A model generated the notes under the pieces. It saw nothing but the letters and a program-made list of their open reading frames with translations, ran no database searches and had not been told where the DNA came from. From assembly GCA_011390985.1 (NCBI GenBank), contig JAABRJ010000148.1:1-10308 (forward strand): DNA of 10,308 bases, read 5' to 3'. Positions 1 to 5,801 of the stretch are shown piece by piece. Source of the stretch: Desulfobacteraceae bacterium. Lineage in GTDB: Bacteria; Desulfobacterota; Desulfobacteria; Desulfobacterales; JAABRJ01. Both the position numbers and the translations under genes were made by a program. Within the stretch, counting starts at the first letter, position 1. Each line of letters starts with the position of its first letter.

Positions 1-59
1 TTACGGCTGCCCAGGCCCACGACTTGGCCGAAGGCCGGGGAACGGCCGTCGTTGTGTGA
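1..59 (+). CDS. Possible C-terminal end of an upstream gene (partial)
   Basis: The frame starting at base 3 is open from the window edge and ends in TGA at 57-59. It gives an 18-residue tail (TAAQAHDLAEGRGTAVVV) with mostly G or C third positions, as in the real genes here. The next gene starts 46 bases later on the same strand, so the two could be co-transcribed. The piece is too short to assign to a family. The frame starting at base 1 is also open, running into the next gene, so this call rests only on plausible composition and spacing. Confidence 0.28.
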   Translation, partial: TAAQAHDLAEGRGTAVVV

Positions 60-105
60 GCCGGTCCCCCAAGCCGAGTGCCTCATCACCCAGGGAGTTC
101 ATCCA

Positions 106-633
106 ATGGCCGTTGCCGGAGATCTGGCAGCCCTCATGCCGCTGATCCGCAAAATACTTATCTTTTCCTACCTCACCGACGTGGAACTCACCCGCATGCT
201 GGGGCTCTCCGACCTGCTTCGATTGCCCGCCGGTGAAAAACTGTTCTCTCAGGGAGACGACAGCCTGGCGGTCTATGCCCTGATCCAGGGACAGGTGGAT
301 CTCTCCTTTCGCAAGGCCAGCGGCACCCGTGTCAGCGTCAGCGCCGTCTCTGCGGGCGAGGTTTTCGGTGAAGCCGGGGTCTTCATGACGGTCAAGCGAA
401 CTGCTGACGCACTGGTGGCCGTCGACAGCGCCTTGCTGAAGATCGACCGCAAGAACATGATGACCTTCATCAAGGAGCATCCCGTCGGCGGCAACAAGCT
501 CCTCATGCTGATGATCTACGGTCTGCTCAGCAAACTGCGCGAGGCCAACCAGATGCTCTCACTGGAAAACCCGGGTGCGATCGAAATGGATTCGATCGAC
601 CCGCTATTCCAGGATTTCATGAACGAAACCTGA
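106..633 (+). CDS. Single-domain cyclic nucleotide-binding (CNB, Crp-like sensor) protein
   Basis: This 175-residue soluble protein consists almost entirely of one cyclic nucleotide-binding fold. Residues 35-115 form the beta-roll: a PAGEKLFSQGD stretch (41-51), a YALIQGQVDL strand pair (57-66), and the phosphate-binding cassette with FGE (87-89) and R98 in KRTADA. E89 and R98 are the positions that hold ribose and phosphate in cNMP-binding members, so ligand binding is possible but not shown. Helices follow (residues 117-150), but there is no helix-turn-helix, so this is not a complete Crp/Fnr transcription factor. It may be a free-standing sensor or regulatory subunit acting on another protein. 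The start is ATG 106, because AGGGAG at 92-97 lies 8 bases upstream. The frame also stays open upstream to a TTG at 52, which has no comparable ribosome-binding site. There is no signal peptide. The partner protein cannot be told from this window. Confidence 0.85.
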   Translation: MAVAGDLAALMPLIRKILIFSYLTDVELTRMLGLSDLLRLPAGEKLFSQGDDSLAVYALIQGQVDLSFRKASGTRVSVSAVSAGEVFGEAGVFMTVKRTADALVAVDSALLKIDRKNMMTFIKEHPVGGNKLLMLMIYGLLSKLREANQMLSLENPGAIEMDSIDPLFQDFMNET

Positions 634-666
634 CGGTTCCCTAAAATTCAGCGCTCTGCGCGGGCC

Positions 667-706
667 GTTCAGGGGGCTACCCCCCACCCCATCCCGAACT
701 TTTTTT
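667..706 (+). terminator. Probable intrinsic terminator after the CNB gene
   Basis: GTTC (667-670) pairs with GAAC (696-699), and GGG (672-674) pairs with CCC (693-695), with A671 bulged. A run of seven T (700-706) follows directly. A competing inner hairpin, GGGGG-CTA-CCCCC (672-684), lies in the same stretch. It sits in the 80-base gap between two converging genes, where a terminator is expected. The stem is short and imperfect. On the opposite strand, GCGC-AGA-GCGC (661-651) followed by TGAATTTT could weakly stop the converging lipoprotein transcript. Confidence 0.5.
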
Positions 707-713
707 AGCGTTT

Positions 714-1181
714 TCATTGACCGCCGGCATCGATCCGGCCTCGCTGGCGCGCCACCGACCTCAGCCACTCGGGGTTGTCCCGGAAGTACAATTCGGCCAG
801 ACGGTTGAACTCCCTGGCCTGTTCAAAATTCCGCTTCCGCAGCCAAGCCTCGCCAAGAAAATAGTAATTGCGTCCGTTTTCCGCGTCGAGGCTGAGGGCC
901 CGCTCCAGGACCGTGATGGCGTCGTCGGCCCGATCGGCGCCCAGCAGTTCGCGTCCTTCTTCGGTCAGCTGGCGCGCAGCGGCCTGCTGAGGTGTGGGTG
1001 GCGGCGGCGGTCGCGGTGGCGGCTCCGGGACCCTGATTTCAGGGCGCGGCGGCGCAGCCGGCCGGTCGGTGGGCGTATAGACCACCATCGGCTTCTGGCA
1101 GGCGGTCAGCAACAGCGCCGCCATGAACGCCGCCAGAGCGCAGCGCAGGCTATTTGTGATGAAGGCGGTTTTGAACGTCAT
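714..1181 (-). CDS. TPR-containing outer-membrane lipoprotein, candidate LpoP-like activator of PBP1b
   Basis: This is a 155-residue predicted lipoprotein. Residues 1-27 are a signal peptide ending in the lipobox LLTAC, with C28 as the lipidated residue. Q29 follows, so there is no aspartate inner-membrane retention signal and outer-membrane sorting is expected. Residues 42-65 are a very proline-rich linker. Residues 66-137 look like two TPR helix pairs (for example RADDAITVLERALSLDAENG, then NYYFLGEAWLRKRNFEQARE). The start is ATG 1181, preceded by CAGGGAGTT with usual spacing. An upstream in-frame start at 1241 would place 20 extra residues before the signal peptide and is unlikely. The gene overlaps the end of the PBP1b gene by 32 bases, so the two are surely co-transcribed and probably translationally coupled. 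Pseudomonas LpoP is a TPR lipoprotein that activates PBP1b, while E. coli LpoB reaches the UB2H domain through a flexible linker. The activator role here is inferred from architecture and position. Other TPR lipoproteins (assembly or scaffold) remain possible. Confidence 0.82.
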   Translation of the reverse strand: MTFKTAFITNSLRCALAAFMAALLLTACQKPMVVYTPTDRPAAPPRPEIRVPEPPPRPPPPPTPQQAAARQLTEEGRELLGADRADDAITVLERALSLDAENGRNYYFLGEAWLRKRNFEQAREFNRLAELYFRDNPEWLRSVARQRGRIDAGGQ

Positions 1182-3474
1182 CGAAGAACTCCCTGAAGGG
1201 GTTGCGGCGCCCGTGCAGGGGGCATGGTGCCGCGGGCGCATTGTTTTCCATGAAGTATTCCGCCATCGGGCTGGGGCAGGCTTTCAGCGCCAATTGCCCG
1301 GATTGGCTGCAGACCATCCGCTGGACGACCCCCGGGGGGGGTCTGAACCAGGTGCCGGAGACCGTCTGGGGGACGGCTTTGAGCAGATCGGCCCAGATCG
1401 GCAGGGCCGCCGAAGCTCCCGATGCGTGGATGCCGGCGCCGTCATCGAACCCCACCCAGACCAGCGCCAGAAGGTCAGGCGTGTAGCCCACAAACCAGGC
1501 ATCCCGCCAATCGTTGGTGGTGCCGGTTTTGCCGGCGGCCGGAAACCCGATTCCCCGCTGCGCCAGGGAAGCGGCTGTTCCCTCGGTCACGACACTGGTC
1601 AGCAGCGAATTCATGATAAACGCCGCCGCCGGGCTGATGACGCGCTCAATTTTCAGGTGCCGCCGTTCCAGGACCTCGCCCGCTTCGTTGACCACCGCCT
1701 TGAGCGAAAGCGGATAGGGTTCCAGCCCGCCGGCCGCAAAGGTGCAGTAGGCCCTGGCCAGCTCCAGGGGAATCACCTCGAAGGCGCCCAGGGCGATGGA
1801 GGGCAGGGGGCGAAGGCGGGTCGAGAACTGGAAGTGCTCGGCGGTGGCCACCACCGCGTCCAGGCCGGTCTGCATGGCCAGGTAGACTGTCGCCCGGTTG
1901 GCGGAGTGTGCCAGGGCCTGGCGCAAGCTGATTTCTGGAACGGTTTCGCGTTCGAAGTTCTGCGGCTCCCAGCGCTGGCCGTCGATTTCATACACCTGGG
2001 GGCGGTTGGACAGGCGTGAGGCCGGCGTGAAGCGCTCCAGGCCGGCCAGGAATACAAAGGGCTTGAAGGTGCTGCCGGGCTGGCGGCGGGCCTGGCTGGC
2101 GCGATTGAACTGGCTTTCAGCATAATCCCGCCCCCCCACCATGGCCAGGATGTGGCCGGTCTTGGGCTGCATCACGATCACGGCGCCCTGGAGTCTGTTT
2201 GCCGGCGAGAGCTGTGCGCGCAGGCGGGGGGTTTTTTCCAGGCGTGCCAGGCCCCGCAGGAGAGCGGTCTCGGCCGCGGATTGGATCTGGGTGTCCAGAC
2301 TGGTGTAAATCGACATGCCCATGCTGGCCAAGGCTTCGGGCGAATAGAGCGCCCCCAGTTGCTCGGAAAGGTAATCCATGAAGTAGGGGGCCTTGCGGTG
2401 ATAGGTGCGGAACCCTGCCGGGGTGACAGGTTTTTCCAGGGCTGCGTGCAGCTGCTCCTCGGTCAGCCAGCCGTTTTTGGCCATGGCCCTTAAAACGCCG
2501 TCACGCCGGTTGCGGCAGCGATCGGGGTCCTGGTAGGGGGAATGGAGGTTCGGGGCCTTGATCAGACCCGCCAGGGCCGCCCCTTCGGTGAGCGAGAGGG
2601 CCTCCACCGGCTTGCCGAAATAAAAATCAGCCGCCTCGCCGATGCCGTTGATTGATACCGATCCCTTCTGCCCGAGGTAGATCTCGTTGAGGTAGATCTC
2701 CAGAATTTCATCCTTGGCGTAGCGGGCGTCGATGACCAAGGCCATCAGGAGTTCCTTGAACTTTCGGCTCAGGGTCCTTTCCGGGGTCAGGAAATAATTC
2801 TTGCTGAGCTGCTGGGTGATGGTCGAGCCGCCCTGACGGATGCCGCCGGCGCGCAGGTTGGCCCACAGGGCGCGCAGCAGCCCGCGCGGGTCGACCCCGT
2901 GGTGGTCGTAAAAGCGGTTGTCCTCCGCGGCCAGGACGGCCTGGATCAGGGGGCGGGGCACCTGGGCGATGGCCACCAGCTTGCGCTGCTCGCGGGCGGC
3001 GCCGAAGAAGAGCCCGATTTTTTCAGGCTCCAGCTCCAGCAGTGGCAGTGCGCGCCCCGAACGCTGGTCGGTGATGGTGCGAATCCGGTTTGGGTCAAGG
3101 CTGATCTGGACCGGAAACCCGCTGCGGGTTTGACTGGGGGTTTTCAGATCGTGCAGGAAGATTTCCAGGCGGCCAGGGCGAAGGCGGTATTCCCCGAGAG
3201 CCGGGGACTGGTTGACGCGCCGGTAGCCCAGGGCCTCCAGTTTGGCGAGAAAAAGGTCGTGGTTGCGGCCTTGGCCGGGAAAAAGGAGCGTCGAATCGGA
3301 ATAGACGGTGGAGGGAATCTGCCAGCGCCGGGAGGAGAAGCGGCCGTCGATCTGGACCGCAAGATGGCGGGCGTAAACGGCGACGCCGGCGATGGCGGCC
3401 GCCGTAAGCGCCAGCAGAAGGACCGCGAGCCGTTTGGTCAGCCGTCTGCGGAAGGATGTCGCTTTTTTACCCAC
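1150..3474 (-). CDS. mrcB: Penicillin-binding protein 1b, bifunctional peptidoglycan glycosyltransferase/transpeptidase
   Basis: This 774-residue class A PBP polymerises lipid II into glycan strands and cross-links the stem peptides at the periplasmic face of the inner membrane. A short basic cytoplasmic tail (1-15) is followed by one membrane helix (about 16-36). Residues about 60-145 match a UB2H-type domain, the module that marks PBP1b and docks its lipoprotein activator. GT51 spans about 165-340, with catalytic E184 in AAEDNRFYDHHG and the RQGGSTITQQLSKN motif (213-226). The transpeptidase domain spans about 425-700 with all three motifs: STFK (nucleophile S468, K471), SAN (524-526) and KTGT (649-652). 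The C-terminal tail carries C722, C733 and C751. Length is close to the E. coli protein, though the N-terminal tail is shorter. The start is GTG 3474: the frame closes upstream at a TAA and no ATG lies between. GAGGAGAAAGGTGG upstream serves as a somewhat distant ribosome-binding site. The 203 bases upstream hold no gene and no promoter I trust, only a 6-bp hairpin (TTGCGG 3570-3575 with CCGCAA 3582-3587). The downstream lipoprotein gene overlaps its 3' end. Confidence 0.96.
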   Translation of the reverse strand: MGKKATSFRRRLTKRLAVLLLALTAAAIAGVAVYARHLAVQIDGRFSSRRWQIPSTVYSDSTLLFPGQGRNHDLFLAKLEALGYRRVNQSPALGEYRLRPGRLEIFLHDLKTPSQTRSGFPVQISLDPNRIRTITDQRSGRALPLLELEPEKIGLFFGAAREQRKLVAIAQVPRPLIQAVLAAEDNRFYDHHGVDPRGLLRALWANLRAGGIRQGGSTITQQLSKNYFLTPERTLSRKFKELLMALVIDARYAKDEILEIYLNEIYLGQKGSVSINGIGEAADFYFGKPVEALSLTEGAALAGLIKAPNLHSPYQDPDRCRNRRDGVLRAMAKNGWLTEEQLHAALEKPVTPAGFRTYHRKAPYFMDYLSEQLGALYSPEALASMGMSIYTSLDTQIQSAAETALLRGLARLEKTPRLRAQLSPANRLQGAVIVMQPKTGHILAMVGGRDYAESQFNRASQARRQPGSTFKPFVFLAGLERFTPASRLSNRPQVYEIDGQRWEPQNFERETVPEISLRQALAHSANRATVYLAMQTGLDAVVATAEHFQFSTRLRPLPSIALGAFEVIPLELARAYCTFAAGGLEPYPLSLKAVVNEAGEVLERRHLKIERVISPAAAFIMNSLLTSVVTEGTAASLAQRGIGFPAAGKTGTTNDWRDAWFVGYTPDLLALVWVGFDDGAGIHASGASAALPIWADLLKAVPQTVSGTWFRPPPGVVQRMVCSQSGQLALKACPSPMAEYFMENNAPAAPCPLHGRRNPFREFFDDVQNRLHHK

Positions 3475-3677
3475 ACGCGGTGCCTGCCACCTTTCTCCTC
3501 GATCGAAAATGTGCCTTTATCAGGGGGGATGAAATCTGACGGCGGCCAAAAGCGCCTGCGCCGCTTGCTTTGCGGTGGGTCCCGCAATGGCTGCGATTAA
3601 ATCTCAGGGCGCCTCACACCGCAGGTTGCGCGGGTCGCAGGGCGCGCTTGGTGGACTGCCGTCCGGCTGAAAGGCGG

Positions 3678-4097
3678 TCAAAAGGTTTCCCGGGCAATCG
3701 CGAGGATCTCTTCCCGGGTGTACAGTGGTCCCTGGCCGATGCCGGGGCATTCGGCTGCGGCCTGTTTCCAATTGTAGCGCGAGCGCAGGTTGCTGAACCA
3801 GAAGGGGTAGGTGCGGCACTGGCGGGGCCGGACCGGGTAGATGCGGCATCCCCCGTGAAAGAAAAGGCAGTCTCCTGAAGCTTTTTCGCGGATGCTGTAG
3901 CTGTCCCGGAAGGGATAGAGGCTGTCGGCGATCAGGTCGGCTGCCGGCAGGCCGAGGTAAGCGGCGATCGGGCCTACTTCCATGGCGGCCACATAAACGG
4001 TGCCCGGCTCCCCGCTGCAGCAGCGGCCGCATCCCATGCACCCAAAGCGCAGGCCACTGTCGAAAAAATAAGGGCGGTCTTGCAAAGACGCCATCAT
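3678..4097 (-). CDS. YkgJ-family CxxCxxCC metal-binding cysteine-cluster protein
   Basis: This 139-residue protein carries the family signature FGCMGCGRCC, with cysteines at 20, 23, 26 and 27. A second conserved block follows: C77, C84 and C94 within CRIYPVRPRQCRTYPF. This pattern defines the CxxCxxCC family (YkgJ, described as a putative zinc- or iron-chelating domain). Its biochemical role is unknown, so none is assigned. No signal peptide is visible, so it is probably cytoplasmic. The start is uncertain. I chose the ATG at 4097, with a second ATG directly after it at 4094, because this puts the cluster near the N-terminus as usual and keeps the terminator at 4123-4167 outside the gene. A GTG at 4151 in the same frame would place that terminator inside the coding region. 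The gene lies between the OmpA-like gene and PBP1b on the same strand. No clear ribosome-binding site or promoter of its own is seen, so it may depend on readthrough of the terminator. Confidence 0.85.
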   Translation of the reverse strand: MMASLQDRPYFFDSGLRFGCMGCGRCCSGEPGTVYVAAMEVGPIAAYLGLPAADLIADSLYPFRDSYSIREKASGDCLFFHGGCRIYPVRPRQCRTYPFWFSNLRSRYNWKQAAAECPGIGQGPLYTREEILAIARETF

Positions 4098-4122
4098 CGG
4101 CTGCTCAAACGGAAGACATCCC

Positions 4123-4167
4123 AAAAAAAACTGCGGCAGGCAGAAATGCACCCCAGTGGGCTGCCGC
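4123..4167 (-). terminator. Intrinsic terminator after the OmpA-like lipoprotein gene
   Basis: Read on the minus strand, GCGGCAG (4167-4161) pairs perfectly with CTGCCGC (4139-4133). AG follows, then eight T (4130-4123). The 21-base loop holds a nested CCC-ACT-GGG. It begins 29 bases past the stop of the OmpA-like gene and ends before the downstream gene. This is the clearest terminator in the window, and it separates the OmpA-like transcript from the genes that follow. Confidence 0.75.
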
Positions 4168-4195
4168 GCTGAAAACCAGGCGGCGATAAGCCCCC

Positions 4196-4849
4196 TTAGC
4201 CCGCTTGAATCGGCACGATAACGATGCTAACCCGCCGGTTCATGTCATGGCTGGATGAAATCGGCATGGATTCGCCGTAGCCGATCGCCTGGATACGCTC
4301 CGGGTTGACGTTGCGCTGAATCAGGGCGTTTTTGACGGCTTCCGCGCGTCGCTCCGAGAGCTGCTGGTTGTAGGCTTCAGCGCCCTGGGTGTCGGTGTGG
4401 CCCTCGACCCGGATGGTGGTCTGGGGATATTTGTTCAATACACCCGCCACCCGGTCGAGCTCGGCGTAGCCGCCCGGTTTGAGGGCTGCGGAGTCGAAAT
4501 CGAACATCACATCGCCTTTGAAGGTCGCCGTCAGAACATCCTGGCTCCGGGCCAGACTGACCGCGTCGGACTGCGCCATGGCGTTGCGCAGGTCCGCCTC
4601 CTGGCGGTCCATGTAGGCGCCGATCTGGTGGCCGGCCAGCCCGCCGACCGCTGCCCCGATGGCGGCGCCGATCAGGGTGCCTTGGGTGTTGCGCCCGATG
4701 GCCTGGCCCAGGCCGGCGCCGGCCGCCGCGCCGATCAGCACGCCGGCGCCCGTGCCTTTCTGAGCCTGCGTCGATTGGGAGCTGCAGGCGGCAAGGGTCA
4801 ACAGCAGGGTTAAGCTCAACAGTCCGGCAGTCAGTGCGCTTGGTTTCAT
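4196..4849 (-). CDS. OmpA-family lipoprotein with glycine-zipper domain (YiaD-like)
   Basis: This 217-residue predicted outer-membrane lipoprotein should anchor the outer membrane to peptidoglycan. The signal peptide (1-21) ends in the lipobox LAAC, with lipidated C22 followed by serine, which favours outer-membrane sorting. Residues 33-78 are glycine-zipper repeats (GAGVLIGAAAGAGLG, then GTLIGAAIGAAVGGLAG), which can form packed membrane-associated hairpins. The OmpA C-terminal domain fills residues 108-213: VMFDFDSAALKPGG, then VEGHTDTQG with D153, NQQLSERRA with R168, and NRRVSIVI. D153 and R168 correspond to the residues that hold diaminopimelate in known OmpA domains. The layout matches E. 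coli YiaD, at nearly the same length. The start is ATG 4849, with GGGAG 6 bases upstream. Its own promoter lies at 4952-4980 and it is followed by an intrinsic terminator, so it is probably a single-gene transcript. A cell-division Pal role is less likely because of the glycine zipper. Confidence 0.93.
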   Translation of the reverse strand: MKPSALTAGLLSLTLLLTLAACSSQSTQAQKGTGAGVLIGAAAGAGLGQAIGRNTQGTLIGAAIGAAVGGLAGHQIGAYMDRQEADLRNAMAQSDAVSLARSQDVLTATFKGDVMFDFDSAALKPGGYAELDRVAGVLNKYPQTTIRVEGHTDTQGAEAYNQQLSERRAEAVKNALIQRNVNPERIQAIGYGESMPISSSHDMNRRVSIVIVPIQAG

Positions 4850-4951
4850 GGAAAATCTCCCAGGTGGTAAACGGCAGGGCCGTCTGAGGGCCGGGCTTGG
4901 ATCCGGAGCACTTTCACCGCCCTCCGTCCTTCCCGGCAGAATTGAAGGGTT

Positions 4952-4980
4952 AAATTAGTCTGCCGCAGCGTGAATGTCAA
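4952..4980 (-). promoter_or_regulatory. Sigma-70-type promoter for the OmpA-like lipoprotein gene
   Basis: On the minus strand, a perfect -35 TTGACA (4980-4975) is followed by a 17-base spacer and TAATTT (4957-4952) as -10. Transcription would start near 4945, leaving an untranslated leader of about 95 bases before the ATG at 4849. The -35 is ideal and the -10 only partly matches. It shares its layout with the divergent promoter at 5036-5065. Confidence 0.65.
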
Positions 4981-5035
4981 GGCTCCTGAAAAGGTTCAAA
5001 CCCGCTTCGCGCTAAGCTGCAGGTCCCGTCTTGGC

Positions 5036-5065
5036 TTGACATCGGGGTCGGATTGGCCTAATTAT
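5036..5065 (+). promoter_or_regulatory. Sigma-70-type promoter for the GerMN-EF-G unit
   Basis: A perfect -35 TTGACA lies at 5036-5041. A -10 can be read as TAATTA (5059-5064, spacer 17) or AATTAT (5060-5065, spacer 18, four of six consensus bases). The start of transcription would be near 5072, which is also where the first stem of the leader begins. The next genes on this strand are the GerMN gene and the EF-G gene. Confidence 0.65.
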
Positions 5066-5071
5066 GCGGAT

Positions 5072-5228
5072 CTCCAGGGCCGTGCTGCGGACCTGTGCAA
5101 AGCCCCGGGAGGCTGTTGGGCTGGTCCGGCCGCCGCTGTCCGGTTGATCGTCTGTTTTGACGGGCGGCAGGCCGCCGTCTGACCAGCCGGTCGGTCAGCA
5201 CCGCCGCCGAGAGGAAAGCCCCCGCGTC
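5072..5228 (+). promoter_or_regulatory. Structured 5' leader of the GerMN-EF-G transcript
   Basis: Between the inferred transcription start and the ATG at 5229 there are about 157 bases without a gene and with several potential stems. CTCC-A-GGGC (5072-5080) can pair with GCCC-CG-GGAG (5102-5111). GAC-G-GGCGGC (5159-5168) pairs with GCCGCC-GTC (5171-5179). CTGACC (5179-5184) pairs with GGTCAG (5193-5198). The GGCGGC arm could instead pair with a second GCCGCC at 5203-5208, directly ahead of the ribosome-binding site GAGAGGAAAG (5209-5218), so two exclusive folds are possible. I recognise no known riboswitch or RNA family. GC-rich DNA forms such pairs easily, so this is a candidate only. Confidence 0.35.
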
Positions 5229-5801
5229 ATGAAGCCGGCCAAACCCAATCAGCTGATAACCGCTCTGGCACTCCTGTTGGCGGCAGCGGCGTGGCCGCTT
5301 GCCGGGCAGACACCGGTTTGGGCTGCTCAAGGGGGGCCCACCGCGGCCGGAGACCCTGAACCGCGGCCGTCGATTGAGGTCGAAGCGGTCGCGCAGCTGT
5401 ATTTCGCCGATCGCAGTGGCCTGCTGCTGGCGGCGGAGGCGCGGGTGATGCCCCGCCAGGCAGATGCCTGCCAGCGGGCCCATTGGCTGGTGACCGAGCT
5501 GATCCGCGGTCCGCGCCACGGCGGCCTGCCCACCCTCCCGCCGGAATCCGAGTTGCGGGCCCTTTTCCTCACGCCCGATGAAACCGCCACCGTCGATTTT
5601 TCGGACGCCGTTCGGGCGCATCACCCTGGGGGGGTACGCGGCGAGTTGTTGACCGTTTACGCCGTCGTCAACACGCTGATTTTGAATCTGCCTGAAGTCG
5701 CCGCGGTTAAGATTCTGATCGAGGGGCGCGAGGTCTCGACCCTTGCGGGCCATATTGCCCTGGAAGACCCGCTTAATGCTGACATGCTGCTGATAAGATA
5801 A
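5229..5801 (+). CDS. GerMN-domain exported protein
   Basis: This 190-residue protein has an N-terminal hydrophobic segment (residues 9-26) and a possible signal-peptidase site near VWAA-Q (33/34), so it should be exported or anchored at the outer face of the inner membrane. A linker (34-48) follows. Residues about 50-178 resemble the GerMN domain, named from spore germination protein GerM. Visible parts are AVAQLYFAD, then WLVTELIRGP, ATVDFSDAV, and ELLTVYAVVNTLILNLPEVAAVKILIEG. In non-sporulating Gram-negatives its function is unknown, and a role at the envelope is only likely. The start is ATG 5229, which begins the signal-like segment. The ribosome-binding site GAGAGGAAAG (5209-5218) is rather distant. 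A TTG at 5157 in frame would add 24 charged, arginine-rich residues and is unlikely. Its TAA overlaps the ATG of the EF-G gene by one base (TAATG), so the two are co-transcribed and probably translationally coupled. Confidence 0.85.
   Translation: MKPAKPNQLITALALLLAAAAWPLAGQTPVWAAQGGPTAAGDPEPRPSIEVEAVAQLYFADRSGLLLAAEARVMPRQADACQRAHWLVTELIRGPRHGGLPTLPPESELRALFLTPDETATVDFSDAVRAHHPGGVRGELLTVYAVVNTLILNLPEVAAVKILIEGREVSTLAGHIALEDPLNADMLLIR

Noticed and set aside
1..480. A 159-codon minus-strand frame over the CNB gene.
   Set aside because: It is antisense to a protein with clear cyclic-nucleotide-binding motifs, and it has no start context or recognisable domain.
92..1195. The same ten bases CAGGGAGTTC stand before the CNB gene (91-100) and, on the minus strand, before the TPR lipoprotein gene (1195-1186).
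   Set aside because: It is a Shine-Dalgarno core with a few matching flanking bases, most likely coincidence. No further similarity extends from it.
1123..2019. A 298-codon plus-strand open frame antisense to PBP1b, with several shorter ones nearby.
   Set aside because: The PBP1b frame carries all catalytic motifs here. The antisense product is low-complexity Gly/Arg-rich with no signal, domain or ribosome-binding site.
3475..3677. Search for a promoter or small gene upstream of PBP1b.
   Set aside because: A GATAAA-like box exists near the PBP1b start, but no -35 lies at proper spacing. The short frames lack ribosome-binding sites. Only a 6-bp hairpin is visible.
3604..4041. A 145-codon minus-strand frame overlapping the CxxCxxCC gene.
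   Set aside because: The product is Pro/Arg-rich and lacks any family pattern. The overlapping frame holds the conserved cysteine cluster.
5072..5228. Possible RNase P, SRP or 6S RNA, suggested by the GAGGAAAG stretch and GC-rich stems.
   Set aside because: The conserved core elements of these RNAs are missing. GAGGAAAG here is better read as the ribosome-binding site of the GerMN gene.
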